DNA of 64,000 nucleotides from Atherinomorus stipes. Lineage: Eukaryota; Chordata; Actinopteri; Atheriniformes; Atherinidae. Shown one piece after another: positions 48,741 to 59,000 of this stretch; position 1 is the stretch's first letter, and each line of letters opens with the position of its first letter. The stretch is from contig JALJCO010001098.1 of assembly GCA_023101725.1 (NCBI GenBank), forward strand, positions 682,001-746,000, read 5' to 3'. Under the pieces are notes generated by a model. The model saw nothing but the letters and a program-made list of their open reading frames with translations. It was not told the DNA's origin and made no database searches. The translations under genes and the position numbers were made by a program.

Positions 48741-49789
48741 TCCTATGTCTCAACACATCTTGTGTAGATCCTGACAAATAAATGAACAAATAAACCAAAA
48801 AGGTTGTTTCTCTGAACAAAAATTAATACACAATGGAAAATCTAGTGATAAATGTTTAAGATACAATGCAAGGAATGGATTACCAGAAATGATATTTTCT
48901 CATGTCTTTCAAGACTTCCATCTAATGCTGCGTTCATGTGGTATTGTATTTATGGTCAATACCAAAGTCTGACATGAAAATTGCACTTGAACACCCACTC
49001 ATGCCGTAATTTCCACTGGAAAGCTGGAAAAATTTTATGATGCTCGAGTTGCTGAGATGAGGTAAACTTTGACATTTCAATATGGCGGAGGGCAACAAAA
49101 ATATCCTTAATGGGATGCATTGCATTATGTGTCAAGTTTTCTGCTGTTTTTTGGTTAGTTTTTAGTCTGCATAATTCTGTGACATTAGTTTTGTTCGTAA
49201 AAATGTGGTTAGTTTGGTTTACCTCCTCAGAGCAGATGCTAGCTTGCAGCTAGCTAGCTAGTCAGCTGAGGATAGCCTCCAGCGTTAAACTTCATTACAA
49301 CAACAAATCCCTTGAACATACCGCACTGGTAATTTCCTCTTAACAAGTGGAAAGGATCATCTTTCCCATACCACATGAAGGCAGCACAAGTCACTCTCTC
49401 TCTTTCCTGTTTACCCGTTTTTCTTTTCTTTACTTTTCAGTCCCTCCAGAAAGTTGCAATGTTGCAATTTCAAATATTAACAGAAATTCAACCAAAGACA
49501 AAGTCTTCAAGCAAAAAAACATGTTGCCCTGGTAATATGAGAAGTCTTGGATTGCTGCATTTTTTATTGTGTATTCCACCCTTTTGTGTTTGTTTTGATA
49601 GTTAAAATTGCAGCATTGCAACTTTCTGGAGGAACTGACTTTTTGTAAGGTTTCTTAAATTACAGTTTGCTTTCTCCATTTCCTCTTTTACAATGCTTTT
49701 TCTGCTGGCTTTTTTTTTTTATTTTACCCTTTTATTTGAGACAGACAGCAACTAATAAAGCTTTCAAACTTACTTTTTATCAGTAAAAG
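48741..49789. other. no gene recognised
   Basis: Includes TAGCTAGCTAGTCAGCTGAG near 49,250 and a partial inverted pair around TCCAGAAAGTTGCAATGTTG (49,445) and GCAACTTTCTGGAGGAA (49,617), about 190 bp apart, probably a small MITE. No gene. Confidence 0.5.
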
Positions 49790-49983
49790 CAGAGGTGGAC
49801 ATCCCTGGTGGCCCAGAAAGTAAAAATCTTGTTCAACCCAATCACTAAACCAGCTGAATGTAATCAGCACAGCTTCTCTGCAGGTAGATGAGCTCATAAG
49901 TGAAAACACCTGTTCTAAATCTACGGGCAGATCCAAATACATGGCAGGGTTTTTACTTACTGGACCAGATTTTTCCACCTCTG
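49790..49983. mobile_element. MITE with CAGAGGTGGA termini
   Basis: Left CAGAGGTGGACATCC and right TTTTCCACCTCTG are inverted; internal AAAGTAAAAATCTTG and GGTTTTTACTTACTGG continue the pairing. 194 bp, hAT-like ends. Confidence 0.7.
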
Positions 49984-49999
49984 CTGTATGTACGCTACT

Positions 50000-50240
50000 C
50001 ACAAAAAGTTAGGGATACCCAACTTTCAGTTATAATTTAAAGAAAATGTAAAATGTTCACACTTTTTTTTATATGATATCAGGAATGTTGGACATTTAAC
50101 TGGAATTATGATGTGGTAATTCCTCCATCTCCATCAATTTATTGGAGGAAAAGCTAACAAAAATAGTGGGTATACCATAGCATATAAATGACAAATTCTC
50201 AATAACTTGTCATGTGTTCAGTGTCGTTTTGGTCTGATGA
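50000..50240 (+). mobile_element. Tc1/mariner fragment
   Basis: Starts GCTACTCACAAAAAGTTAGG, a Tc1/mariner-like terminus. The word GTGGGTATACC at about 50,166 and later sequence look like a degraded interior. The far end is not found. Confidence 0.45.
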
Positions 50241-50319
50241 CGTCTAAATGTAAACAGGCTGATGAAGAGGACTGTTTAGAAACAAGATGTCATTAAACCA
50301 GAACATTTGGAGGTCAAGC

Positions 50320-50654
50320 CATGTTTTTCAACCTTTTTAAAAGCAAGGTACATTTTTTACAAGAACAAAATCCTTCAGCACACCACCAACAACAAAAGAA
50401 ACACAGTCTGATATATTGTATACGGTATACAGGAAAGCTTAATCCAAATGGCAAATAGCTTTTGCTGTTATTACCCTAGGCTCACCATTTTTGCTTTCTT
50501 TTTACGACTGGCACTAAAAGTGTATTTGATTATTCCACTTCCTATTGCAAGCAGAAATCTATTGCAATTCATTTGTAATAATATTGTTTTATTTTGTTTT
50601 TGTCATTTTTCATGGCACACTAGTGGGCCACAGCACAGTGGCTGAAAATCACTA
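50320..50654. mobile_element. hAT Charlie-like MITE
   Basis: Left CATGTTTTTCAACCTTTTT and right GTGGCTGAAAATCACTA are inverted degenerate forms of the CAGTGTTTTTCAACC terminus. GGCACACTAGTGGGCCACAG near the right end is typical of such elements. No target duplication seen. Confidence 0.6.
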
Positions 50655-50831
50655 CATTGTTTTTTTTGTTTGTTTGTTTGATTTTTGGTTGTTTGTCATC
50701 TTTTTGGAAAACTGCATGATGCAGTAATTATTTAATCATTGGACAATGTACATGTGCATTGACAGGTTTAGAGAAAGTCTAATTCAGTTCACCTGGAAAG
50801 ATTGTAGTGGATTTTAGTTCATTCTGATATC

Positions 50832-51198
50832 TAGAGATGCACTGATCCGATACCCGGATCAGATATCGGCTCCGATAGCTGGATCGGACATCGGATGAAT
50901 GAGGCCGATCCAGCATTCTGATCCAGTCTTTTCTTTTTTTATCATTATTATTTCTTTTAGAAATTAATGAACACTTAAATTGTTAATAAATAATATTAAA
51001 TACATTTATATAGCATTAATTTGTTACCTTTTTAAGGCTAAATGTTTATGTCAAGCCTGATGCCTTCACTCACGTTGCAAGGTATGCAGCTCATTCATTC
51101 AATAGTTATATTGGATCAGCATCAATTATCGGCCGATACGCTTACCCTAAGTATCGGTATCAGATTTTATCTGAAAACACTGGATCGGTGCATCTTTA
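50832..51198. mobile_element. hAT-like MITE with target duplication
   Basis: Left TAGAGATGCACTGATCCGAT and right ACTGGATCGGTGCATCTTTA are inverted. Flanks CTGATATC (50824-50831) and CTGACATC (51199-51206) match at 7 of 8. This is the intact relative of the composite at 4,065-4,990. Confidence 0.85.
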
Positions 51199-52786
51199 CT
51201 GACATCATACAAAAACTAATTTAGTGCATATAAAGTATATGCCTCTGCAATTCAGCTTCCCTCCGAGGATGAATAAAATCTTTCTGATTCTGAGTTAATC
51301 AAAAGACAAATACAAAAAAAACTGTAGTCTGATTAAAAATAACATTAATGAGGCAGATTTTAATCATAGGGCCGTTTTGTTGGACTGCATGATGTTCTTA
51401 TCTGGCCAAACTGAGGACTTCATATGCTTTTAAATTAGCTGTGATGAAATATAGAAAAAAAATGTTAACCTCTTTAAAAGTGTCCAATATCTACACCAAA
51501 TCACGAATGCAGATCATTAAATGATCTCCATCTATCTATGATCATCATTCTCATTATTAGGCCCATGCATGGAGAAGCCAGATATTATCCAAAGTAAAAA
51601 AAATGTGGGCGATAACGGGCTTCAGATATGAGGATGCTCTCTTTGCTTGTTGAATCTCACTCCTCTGTGATTGTTTCAAAGAAAACAAGGCTGAAAATAA
51701 TAAGCAGATACATCACATCTCTGCTCACTGTCATTTTCTTTAAAACACCAAAGAGTAGAGAAAAAATCAAAATTTATAACGTTTCATCAATCTCGACTTG
51801 AGCTGGATGCAGAAGAATCTATAATAGATGTGCTTTTGATCACAGCCGCCGTCTCCAAAGATATTTCTTTGAAAAAAAGACAAAATGAAGCCTCTGAAGA
51901 TAAAACACACAGATAATGCCAAGATACTGTTCCCAAATATTCTTTATTTTTCCCCTCATAACTTTGATGCTCGTAGCATCTCAAATTAGAGGTTTAATTC
52001 TGTACACCAGAAAACCAACGAAAAAAACAAACTGCTGCATTTCAATGGGATAATTAAAGTGAAGGCAGTGTAAAAACAGAGTGCTGCAAAGCTTGATTTG
52101 TGAACCATGTGCTCATTTACACAAAAAAAACAAAACCTTTGATTATCTACATGTAGGAGCTCTGATCATTTCACCTCACAAGTGCAGCACAGTGGGATTA
52201 TATCAGGAAATGGAAGCGTGCTGCAGATTCAACAGATGATACGAACACAAAGACGTGAGCGCAGCCTCGTAATGATCAAACCGTCTGCTGGCCGCAAACT
52301 TAATCTAATCTGTCAAAGCTTTAAAAGATGATACAAGAAGCGATGTTCGCCAAATATAAAGACTCCAGGTCCGCAGTTTACTTAGCCAATTATGCCGTTC
52401 CCAGATCACTTTGAACTGCAGAACAGAAGCCTACGAGCGCCGCAGAAAAATTATTCTCATTAAACATTTATGAAAAGTTTTTCAATCAATGTGTGGATAT
52501 GCAGCTCAATATTTCCCTGCGCGAAAAGCAAAATGCTGGAAGTAAACAACAGGTTTTTTTTTTTTTTAAACTTCCCTTCAATAATACCCCCCATAAGGCC
52601 AACTGCAAATTACAAAAACCGCTTTCTTCCCTTACTGGTCATAAAGAGACCTCCTTCCAATGATTACTGAATGGAAGATGCGAAATAAAAGTAATAAAAG
52701 TTGGTGAAATATTTATTTAGTCTTTAGTGCAAAATTCACTCAAATACTGTTTGGGGAAACAAAAAGGACTTTTTGCACTAAAAATA
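51199..52786. other. no gene; apparently non-repetitive
   Basis: No open frame with features and no transposon ends between 51,300 and 52,700. Such clean stretches can hold conserved regulatory DNA, but this cannot be judged from one sequence. Confidence 0.4.
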
Positions 52787-53462
52787 TTAAAGGTGCAGTG
52801 TGTAAAAAAAAAAAAGGTCAATGGCAGAAAAATTTAATACATAATCTGAAACTGCATCTATGTGTAATTACTTCACTAGAATAGCTGTTATGTTTATGTT
52901 CTTAAAAATGAGTCATTTATATCTACTGGCTGGGCTGCACATACATGGAGGCTGCCATATTTGTGCTGCTGTTTTTACTACGGTGTCCCTAAATGGACAA
53001 AACACTGCGTTTACATGAAGCCAATAACCCTTTCATAAACGGAATATAAGCAATAACCTGGTTGCGCATGGCCATGTAAACACCAGCAAAACCTGAATAT
53101 TACCCTTGGGTTACTCCTTTTCTAACCCAAATATTTGGTCATGTAAATGTGTATAATGTGTGCGAAGTGAGAACCCTCTGAACCTTAAAACTGCTGTACC
53201 AGCTTTGTTTAATAGGAAGTAGAGCACTGTTTGGGATCAGTAATGTCTTAAAAGACATTCAAAGTGGTAACTCATAATCCAGTCATAGCTACACCTGAGC
53301 CCACTGATGAAAACATCTTTATGTCTAAAAGAATTATGGCCACTAACGGCTACCGTACATTCACAACAGTGCTTGGAATATGAAGTCATTTGAAAGAAAA
53401 CATCTTTCAAATACCCATATTTACCACTAGATGTCAGTAATTCTTACACACTGTACCTTTAA
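52787..53462. mobile_element. TTAA-flanked element, 676 bp, with nested inverted repeat
   Basis: Ends TTAAAGGTGCAGTGTGTAA and TTACACACTGTACCTTTAA are inverted. Inside, GTTTACATGAAGCCAATAAC (near 53,010) and TTGGTCATGTAAAT (near 53,137) bound a smaller likely nested unit. A CTCF-like word lies at 53,424-53,437. Confidence 0.8.
53424..53437 (+). promoter_or_regulatory. CTCF-like word inside a TTAA element
   Basis: CCACTAGATGTCAG differs from the CTCF consensus form CCACTAGATGGCAG at one base. Function is inference. Confidence 0.3.
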
Positions 53463-53509
53463 TTTATTGAGGCCTCATTCATTTACATTAGGGAACTCCG
53501 GCTTTAAAC

Positions 53510-53620
53510 AGCCACTGTTCTGCAGGTTTTAGATGTTTAACTTGCTGTTGGATCAGTTTTATTTTAATCAGGTGAAGCAGGGAAGCACCTAAAACCTGCC
53601 AGACGGGGGCCCTGTTCATC
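53510..53620. mobile_element. fragment of the 1,613-type MITE family
   Basis: ACTGTTCTGCAGGTTTTAGA, AATCAGGTGAAGCAGG and CACCTAAAACCTGCCAGA repeat the inner words of that family. Confidence 0.55.
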
Positions 53621-55662
53621 AACCAGCCTGGAGAACAACATTTTCAGTTTCACCAAATGGCTGTTAGTATTACAATCACCTTCAAACTGTCAACCCATCC
53701 ACAAGGAGAATTTCACTGCAGTCCTTTAAGGCCTCGTTGTTTTAATTTGAACATTTTACTTTTAAAACTCATTTCATGCTTCTGTTTTGTGCTGCAGTTT
53801 TTTCAACTTCTCTGCAATTAAAATTTCTCACAGTCACCGGTTCTCATTTTAACATCTGTCGCTCAGTCAAAGACATCTACAACTGTCTGATTTCCCACAT
53901 CAAAATGGAAAAACAGGTGCACGCTGAGGTGCGTTAGCTCAGCAGAACGACTCGATGCTGAACCACTGATGTGGTGATAATGGCACCTTTTTTTCTTTTT
54001 AAGTGAGGCTGCAAAGATGTAAAGTTATTCAATATCTTCAGAGCTAAAACTCAAACAACAGATTACATCTTTACTATGAGATTAAACTACGAACAAAATA
54101 TTTCTTTAAAGCATCTTAAAACAGATCAGAAAAATGACCCCCCCCCCCCCCCCCTCCATTTACATTCAATGAACTGCAGGGCCTTAAAACCCGTTATAAT
54201 ATGAGGTCATCATGTTAATGCAGGTATAACTGACAGTGTGCGACAGGAGCACCTCGTTCAAAAGATGCATTTTTCATTCTGGTACGTTGTCACACACAAA
54301 AAATTAGCAAAAACATTTAAGTGAAAATAGTTTTTTAGCAACTTAACACGGTTTATTTATTGGATTTTGGATCCAAGACACTGGCGCTGACCCGGTAAGC
54401 GCTGCTGAGACAAGCCAGTTATGAAGCTGTACAGTCCCAGCCTCAACAATACATGCTGGCATCAACTAAATCAACCATAAACATCAAAATATATTTGATT
54501 TTTTTTTTTTCTTTTTTTCCATTTCTATTATGTTATTGGTTAGGACTTTTTTCTCCACGTTCTTAAGCTTGTAAATTCTTTTTATAGTAATATCTATCAC
54601 TTAAACTGTGAATGAAAAGCTCTGAAGCAGAATTGATATAAAGATTAGAAAAGTGGTGCAGGTTTAAAATCACAAAGAGGCTTTTTATGTTGTTTTGTGC
54701 CAATGAGCCCTCCCACGTAGGAATCTGGAATCAAATAAAAGGTGTTTACAAGAATTTTGAGCTCCTGAATGAGAACATTAACCACATTCACCAGAGAAAG
54801 CTCAGGCAGGTGCAGCCCTTTATATCCAGCAGAAAAGCACCCACTTTGGTACAAGAGTTCAGTAGTGTGAGTCATCTCTTAAAAAGGTGGAAATTGACCT
54901 GAAAAGAAGCCCTTAAAAAAAAAAAAAAAAAAACCTCTAACATCAAAACTCAACCCACGAGCTGCAAATAATGAGATCATTTTATAAATGTTTTGTTTCA
55001 TCTGCAGCTGATAATTCATGACATCTCACCGGTAATGAGTCCTCCCCAACCACACGTTCAAAAGCTTCTGTAGAAGTGCCTTGGAACATTTGATTATCAT
55101 CCTGAGAGCACCTCTCAGCCGCAGCATCAGACGTCTGCTGACACTTTTTTGGCATTTAATTGCCTGGAAGCATCACACGCCGACTCCTGGGCACTGAGGT
55201 GGCCACATAAGCTGGAGGTGAATTGGCCTTAAAAGCGTGAACACAGCAGCAGAAACATATCGGAGGAAGGTAAATCATCATGTGCAGAAACATTTCATTA
55301 ATCTTCCCGAATGCAACTCAATCTGTGGTCAATGGCAGCTCAAGTGGGAAGGCACTCAAACGTTTCAAGTTTTTCCCACATTGATCTCACTTTTTTAAGC
55401 AGTGAAAGCAAGTGAGACGTTTAATTACAGTTCGCTTCTCTTCTTCATATAAAGCCTGAGCTCAGAGACTGGGTGAGCCAGATGTTAGACAGTTAGGTCG
55501 CAAAGGGAATTCGCCAGCTGCTTTAGAGGTGAAAGAAAGCCTGCAGGTGTGAAGCCCATCTTCAAGGCCATTTCCACTTTTATGACTGAGAAACATTTAA
55601 AGGATAAAATGTGGCAACATGAAAAGTTTAAAAATGAAATGCTTAAAAATCGCATTTAATCA
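53621..55662. other. no gene; downstream of tcf19
   Basis: Contains poly-C at about 54,138-54,154, T-runs near 54,500 and A-runs near 54,915. The tcf19 3' UTR must occupy some of the right part, but I cannot fix its end. An ATTAAA word (minus) lies three bases after the stop, too close to be a convincing polyadenylation signal. Confidence 0.45.
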
Positions 55663-56005
55663 TTAGCGACAGCCGCAGTGGAAGTCGGCGTTGGGGTCCA
55701 TCAGGAGCTTCTTGCGGTCCACGTGCAGACAGTCTATGTGGTACCAGGCGTCGCACACGTCGCACTGGATCCACTGCACCGTGTCCTGCTGGGGCAGCCG
55801 GCACCGCCGCGCCGCGCACGGCTCCACCGCCGCGCCCGTCACGCCCTCCTCGTCTTCATCGTCCTCGTCGTCAGAGGAGGAGCCGGAGGAGGACCCAGAG
55901 GAGGAGGAGGAAGCCGAGGATGTAGAGGAGGAAGAGGAGGAGGATGGAGAGGGGAGGGGTGGTCTGGGAGGCAGAGGGTGTTTTCTAGGGCGGCCGCGCC
56001 GTTTG
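55663..56005 (-). CDS. tcf19: tcf19 last exon: AT-hook-like motif, Ser/acidic tract, PHD finger
   Basis: This is a 343-bp terminal exon with acceptor TTTTTAG before CAAACGG and stop codon TAA at 55663-55665. It encodes KRRGRPRKHP (RGRP core of an AT-hook), Pro and Ser runs, an acidic DDEDDEDEE block, then EPCAARRC and QCDVCDAWYHIDC ending in DFHCGCR. The Trp-Tyr-His around the fifth ligand is typical of the H3K4me3-reading PHD class. The last zinc pair reads Cys-Gly-Cys, one residue shorter than the usual CxxC. GC content here is far above the surroundings, and long antisense open frames across the exon are by-products of that. Confidence 0.93.
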
Positions 56006-59000
56006 CTAAAAAGGAGAAAGAGGAACAAAAACAAAGTTTAAATTGATATCTCAGTGAGTCATGACCCATTAGAGCACTGTTTCTCAAATGGAGGTACGTG
56101 TACCCCTGGTGGTACCTGGTGGCACTTCAGGGGGTATGTTAAATCTTTTAATATCTATGTTTTTTAATGAATAATTAAAAATACTTCAATAAAAATGCAT
56201 CTAATAAAGATTCCAATAAATGTAAGTGTACATTCATAAACTGAGGTTTAAACTTAGTTTGACACTATTTCATTAAAAACTTGTCTTCCACACACTGACA
56301 TGGGTTTGACCCAACCTGTCAATCAAATATCAATCACTATCACCTTAATAATGCAAACAATGAAGTCGTGGTTAAAGCGTAGCAGAAATTGACTCAAAAG
56401 ACAGAGGGCTAAGGGCCAAAGAAGGTAAAATTACCAGTGTTTTCAATGGTTCCAGTTTAATAAACCAGACACAAATGTCAAAGTTTTTTTTTTTCCTTCT
56501 AATCTATTTATTCCAACCAAAAATACTTTGAAGTAGATCAGGGGTACTAGGCGGAAAATGTATTTCACAAGGGGTACTTTGGAGAAAAATGGTTGAGAAC
56601 CACTAGAGCATCATAAGGCTGTTGGAACAAGCGGTCAGATGCTTCTGCAACAATCTCAAAATATGACCTGTTAATCTTTGTTCTGATGCACTTAGTTAAA
56701 AGAGGTGTCCCACAGGGCTCTGTTCTCGGCCCACTTTTCCCCCCTACTATCTACATAAAAGATGCAAGCGTCAGTTTAATAGATGGAAATTGCCACTTAC
56801 ACCGTACCAACTTCATTTATAAAGTACTTTCATACGACAGCTGAAACAGAGTGCTGTACATCAGTAATAGTGTAAAAGCGCAAGATATAAAACTAAACTA
56901 AAAGAAGTAAACAGTAAAAACGCTTACACTAAAAACCATGAAAAATAAAATAATTTCATGCTGGGTCAAATGCCAATGCCAATGATGTGGTTATCTACTC
57001 TTGTGGATCAATACTTGTACAAGCTGTTGACTCATTATATATCATCAATGTCTAACAGCTTTATACAAACAAAAACAAACCAAAAGTAAAACTACAGTAG
57101 GATTCATGATCGTCCCTGTGGTCAGGCATGATGGAACAGCCACTGAAGTTGTTGACTAAAAAAAATTGAGTTTTCTTAAATAATTCTTTGACTTTTGAAT
57201 GTCATGTGAACCCTCATAAAAAAAACAACAACCTTAAATTCAAACTTGCTTTCTGCTTCAGAAACAAAGTGTGTTTCTCCTTTAATACAAGACTTGTTCT
57301 TTTTACATTTTGCTAACTTTGGACTATGGAGAACTTTTATTCATGCCCCTGTCCAGATACTGCACACGTTTGATTTAGTTTACCGCTTCTTTATCTTTTG
57401 TGACATTCTGATTTCAGTATTTTGCTTCTTCAGACTTGAACAGCGTAAAAAAAAAACATTTGACAACTTCAAGACAGGGTCTCTTAATAATTTCAAATCT
57501 ATATTGAAAGACCTGGAGAGGCAATCACTGGCCTGTCACTCCTTGTAGTTTTATTTTTTTTCTTCAAATACCGTTTGAATTTTCTAGTTTGTTTTATTTG
57601 GTCTGTTTTCATTATAACTGTTTTTAACTGGGATTGTCTCTTGTATGTGGGCTGTGATTGTGCTTTTCTAGGCCATGACTTCCTTTTACAAAAACAGGTC
57701 TGCGATCTCAGCGGGAGTTTACTGGGTAAAGACTTATTTTATTTACTTATCTATTAAGCCAGTTGCTAAAATCATCAGCTTGTTCCCGAGTAATCTGATT
57801 ATCCACAGAACATCTGAGGCATTCAATGTGTCAGACTTCAGTTTGGGTTCATAAAGTTTCTTCCCGTCATCTCTCAGCTACTGTGTGGAACTGACATTTC
57901 ACTCCTTTCAGTAATGGAGCGAACTCCTCCAAATAACTCACCTTGTTGGGTGATGAAATCGGCCGAACTGCACCCGGCTTCTGTCCTCACTGCGGATCCT
58001 GACTGAAGGCGAGGCCAGGCTGTAGTGCTCGCCTCCCACCACCAGAGGAGAGAAGACTGGTGAGCTGTTGGCCCTCCGCCTGCCTCGCGGTGCAGGCGGA
58101 GAGCTGTGAGCGGGCTTCTGTTGGCGGAAAGCGGCGATGTTGCCGTGCACCACAGTCTTGATCCGATGCGGCGTCTCCACCTCTGATTTGTGAACGGCCA
58201 CGTTGGTGTAGGATGTCTGGAGGAACTGGTGGTTGATTCTGCTGTTGGTCATGGCGCCGTGGAAGCTGCCGATGGTCCTGATGCCGACGGGGAAGGGTTT
58301 GGTCTCCAGCGGCTTCTGGATGTCGTTGGGGATCTTGGGCTGCAGCGGTGGAGGTGGTGGCGAGCTGAAAGCTTCAGACTCAGACTTGTAGAGCTTTCGC
58401 CTCTTCTTTGGTCTTCTCTGTCCGTCATCAACCACTCCTGTCAGGACTGAGCAACCAAAGATGATTAGAGATCACAGACTTCATTTTTTAAACTAATGCA
58501 TTTTAAATCTGCCTAACAGAAAAATCTCAATTGCTCTTTCTATATTCAGAAAGCTCCAGACGTCAGCAGGTTTATGAAGCTTTACCTGCTCGACTTCTGG
58601 GCTCATCTGAACTGTCGTCCTCAAGGAGGACAGTGTGCGCCGACTTCCTCCTGCTCCTGGAAGCCACCTGGAGAGGTTTTGTAGAGGCCGCTGAAGCTGC
58701 AGAGGAAAACGATGGAGACGTCGATGTAGGCAGCAGGGAGGAGAAGCCCACGGTGAGGGGAGACGAGGAGGAGGTTCCAGGGTCCGAGATGGCTCCCTCT
58801 TGACTCTGGCTCCTCTTGAAGGTCCACGCGCTGCCCTTCATCTTACTCAGGCTGCCGATGGAGTTGAGGATGACCGTGGCCCGGTTGATGGACAGCTTTG
58901 ACAGGTCCAGGTTGGTTGCCACCTTACGGTCCAAGTTGGTCCTGATCCGGTTCTGCAAGTCTGAGGAAAAGGTTCCTCCCTGAAAAACAGGATGAGAACA

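Noticed and set aside
55678..56046. Plus-strand frames of 116-122 codons
   Set aside because: Antisense of the GC-rich tcf19 PHD exon, with Ser and Glu runs mirrored.
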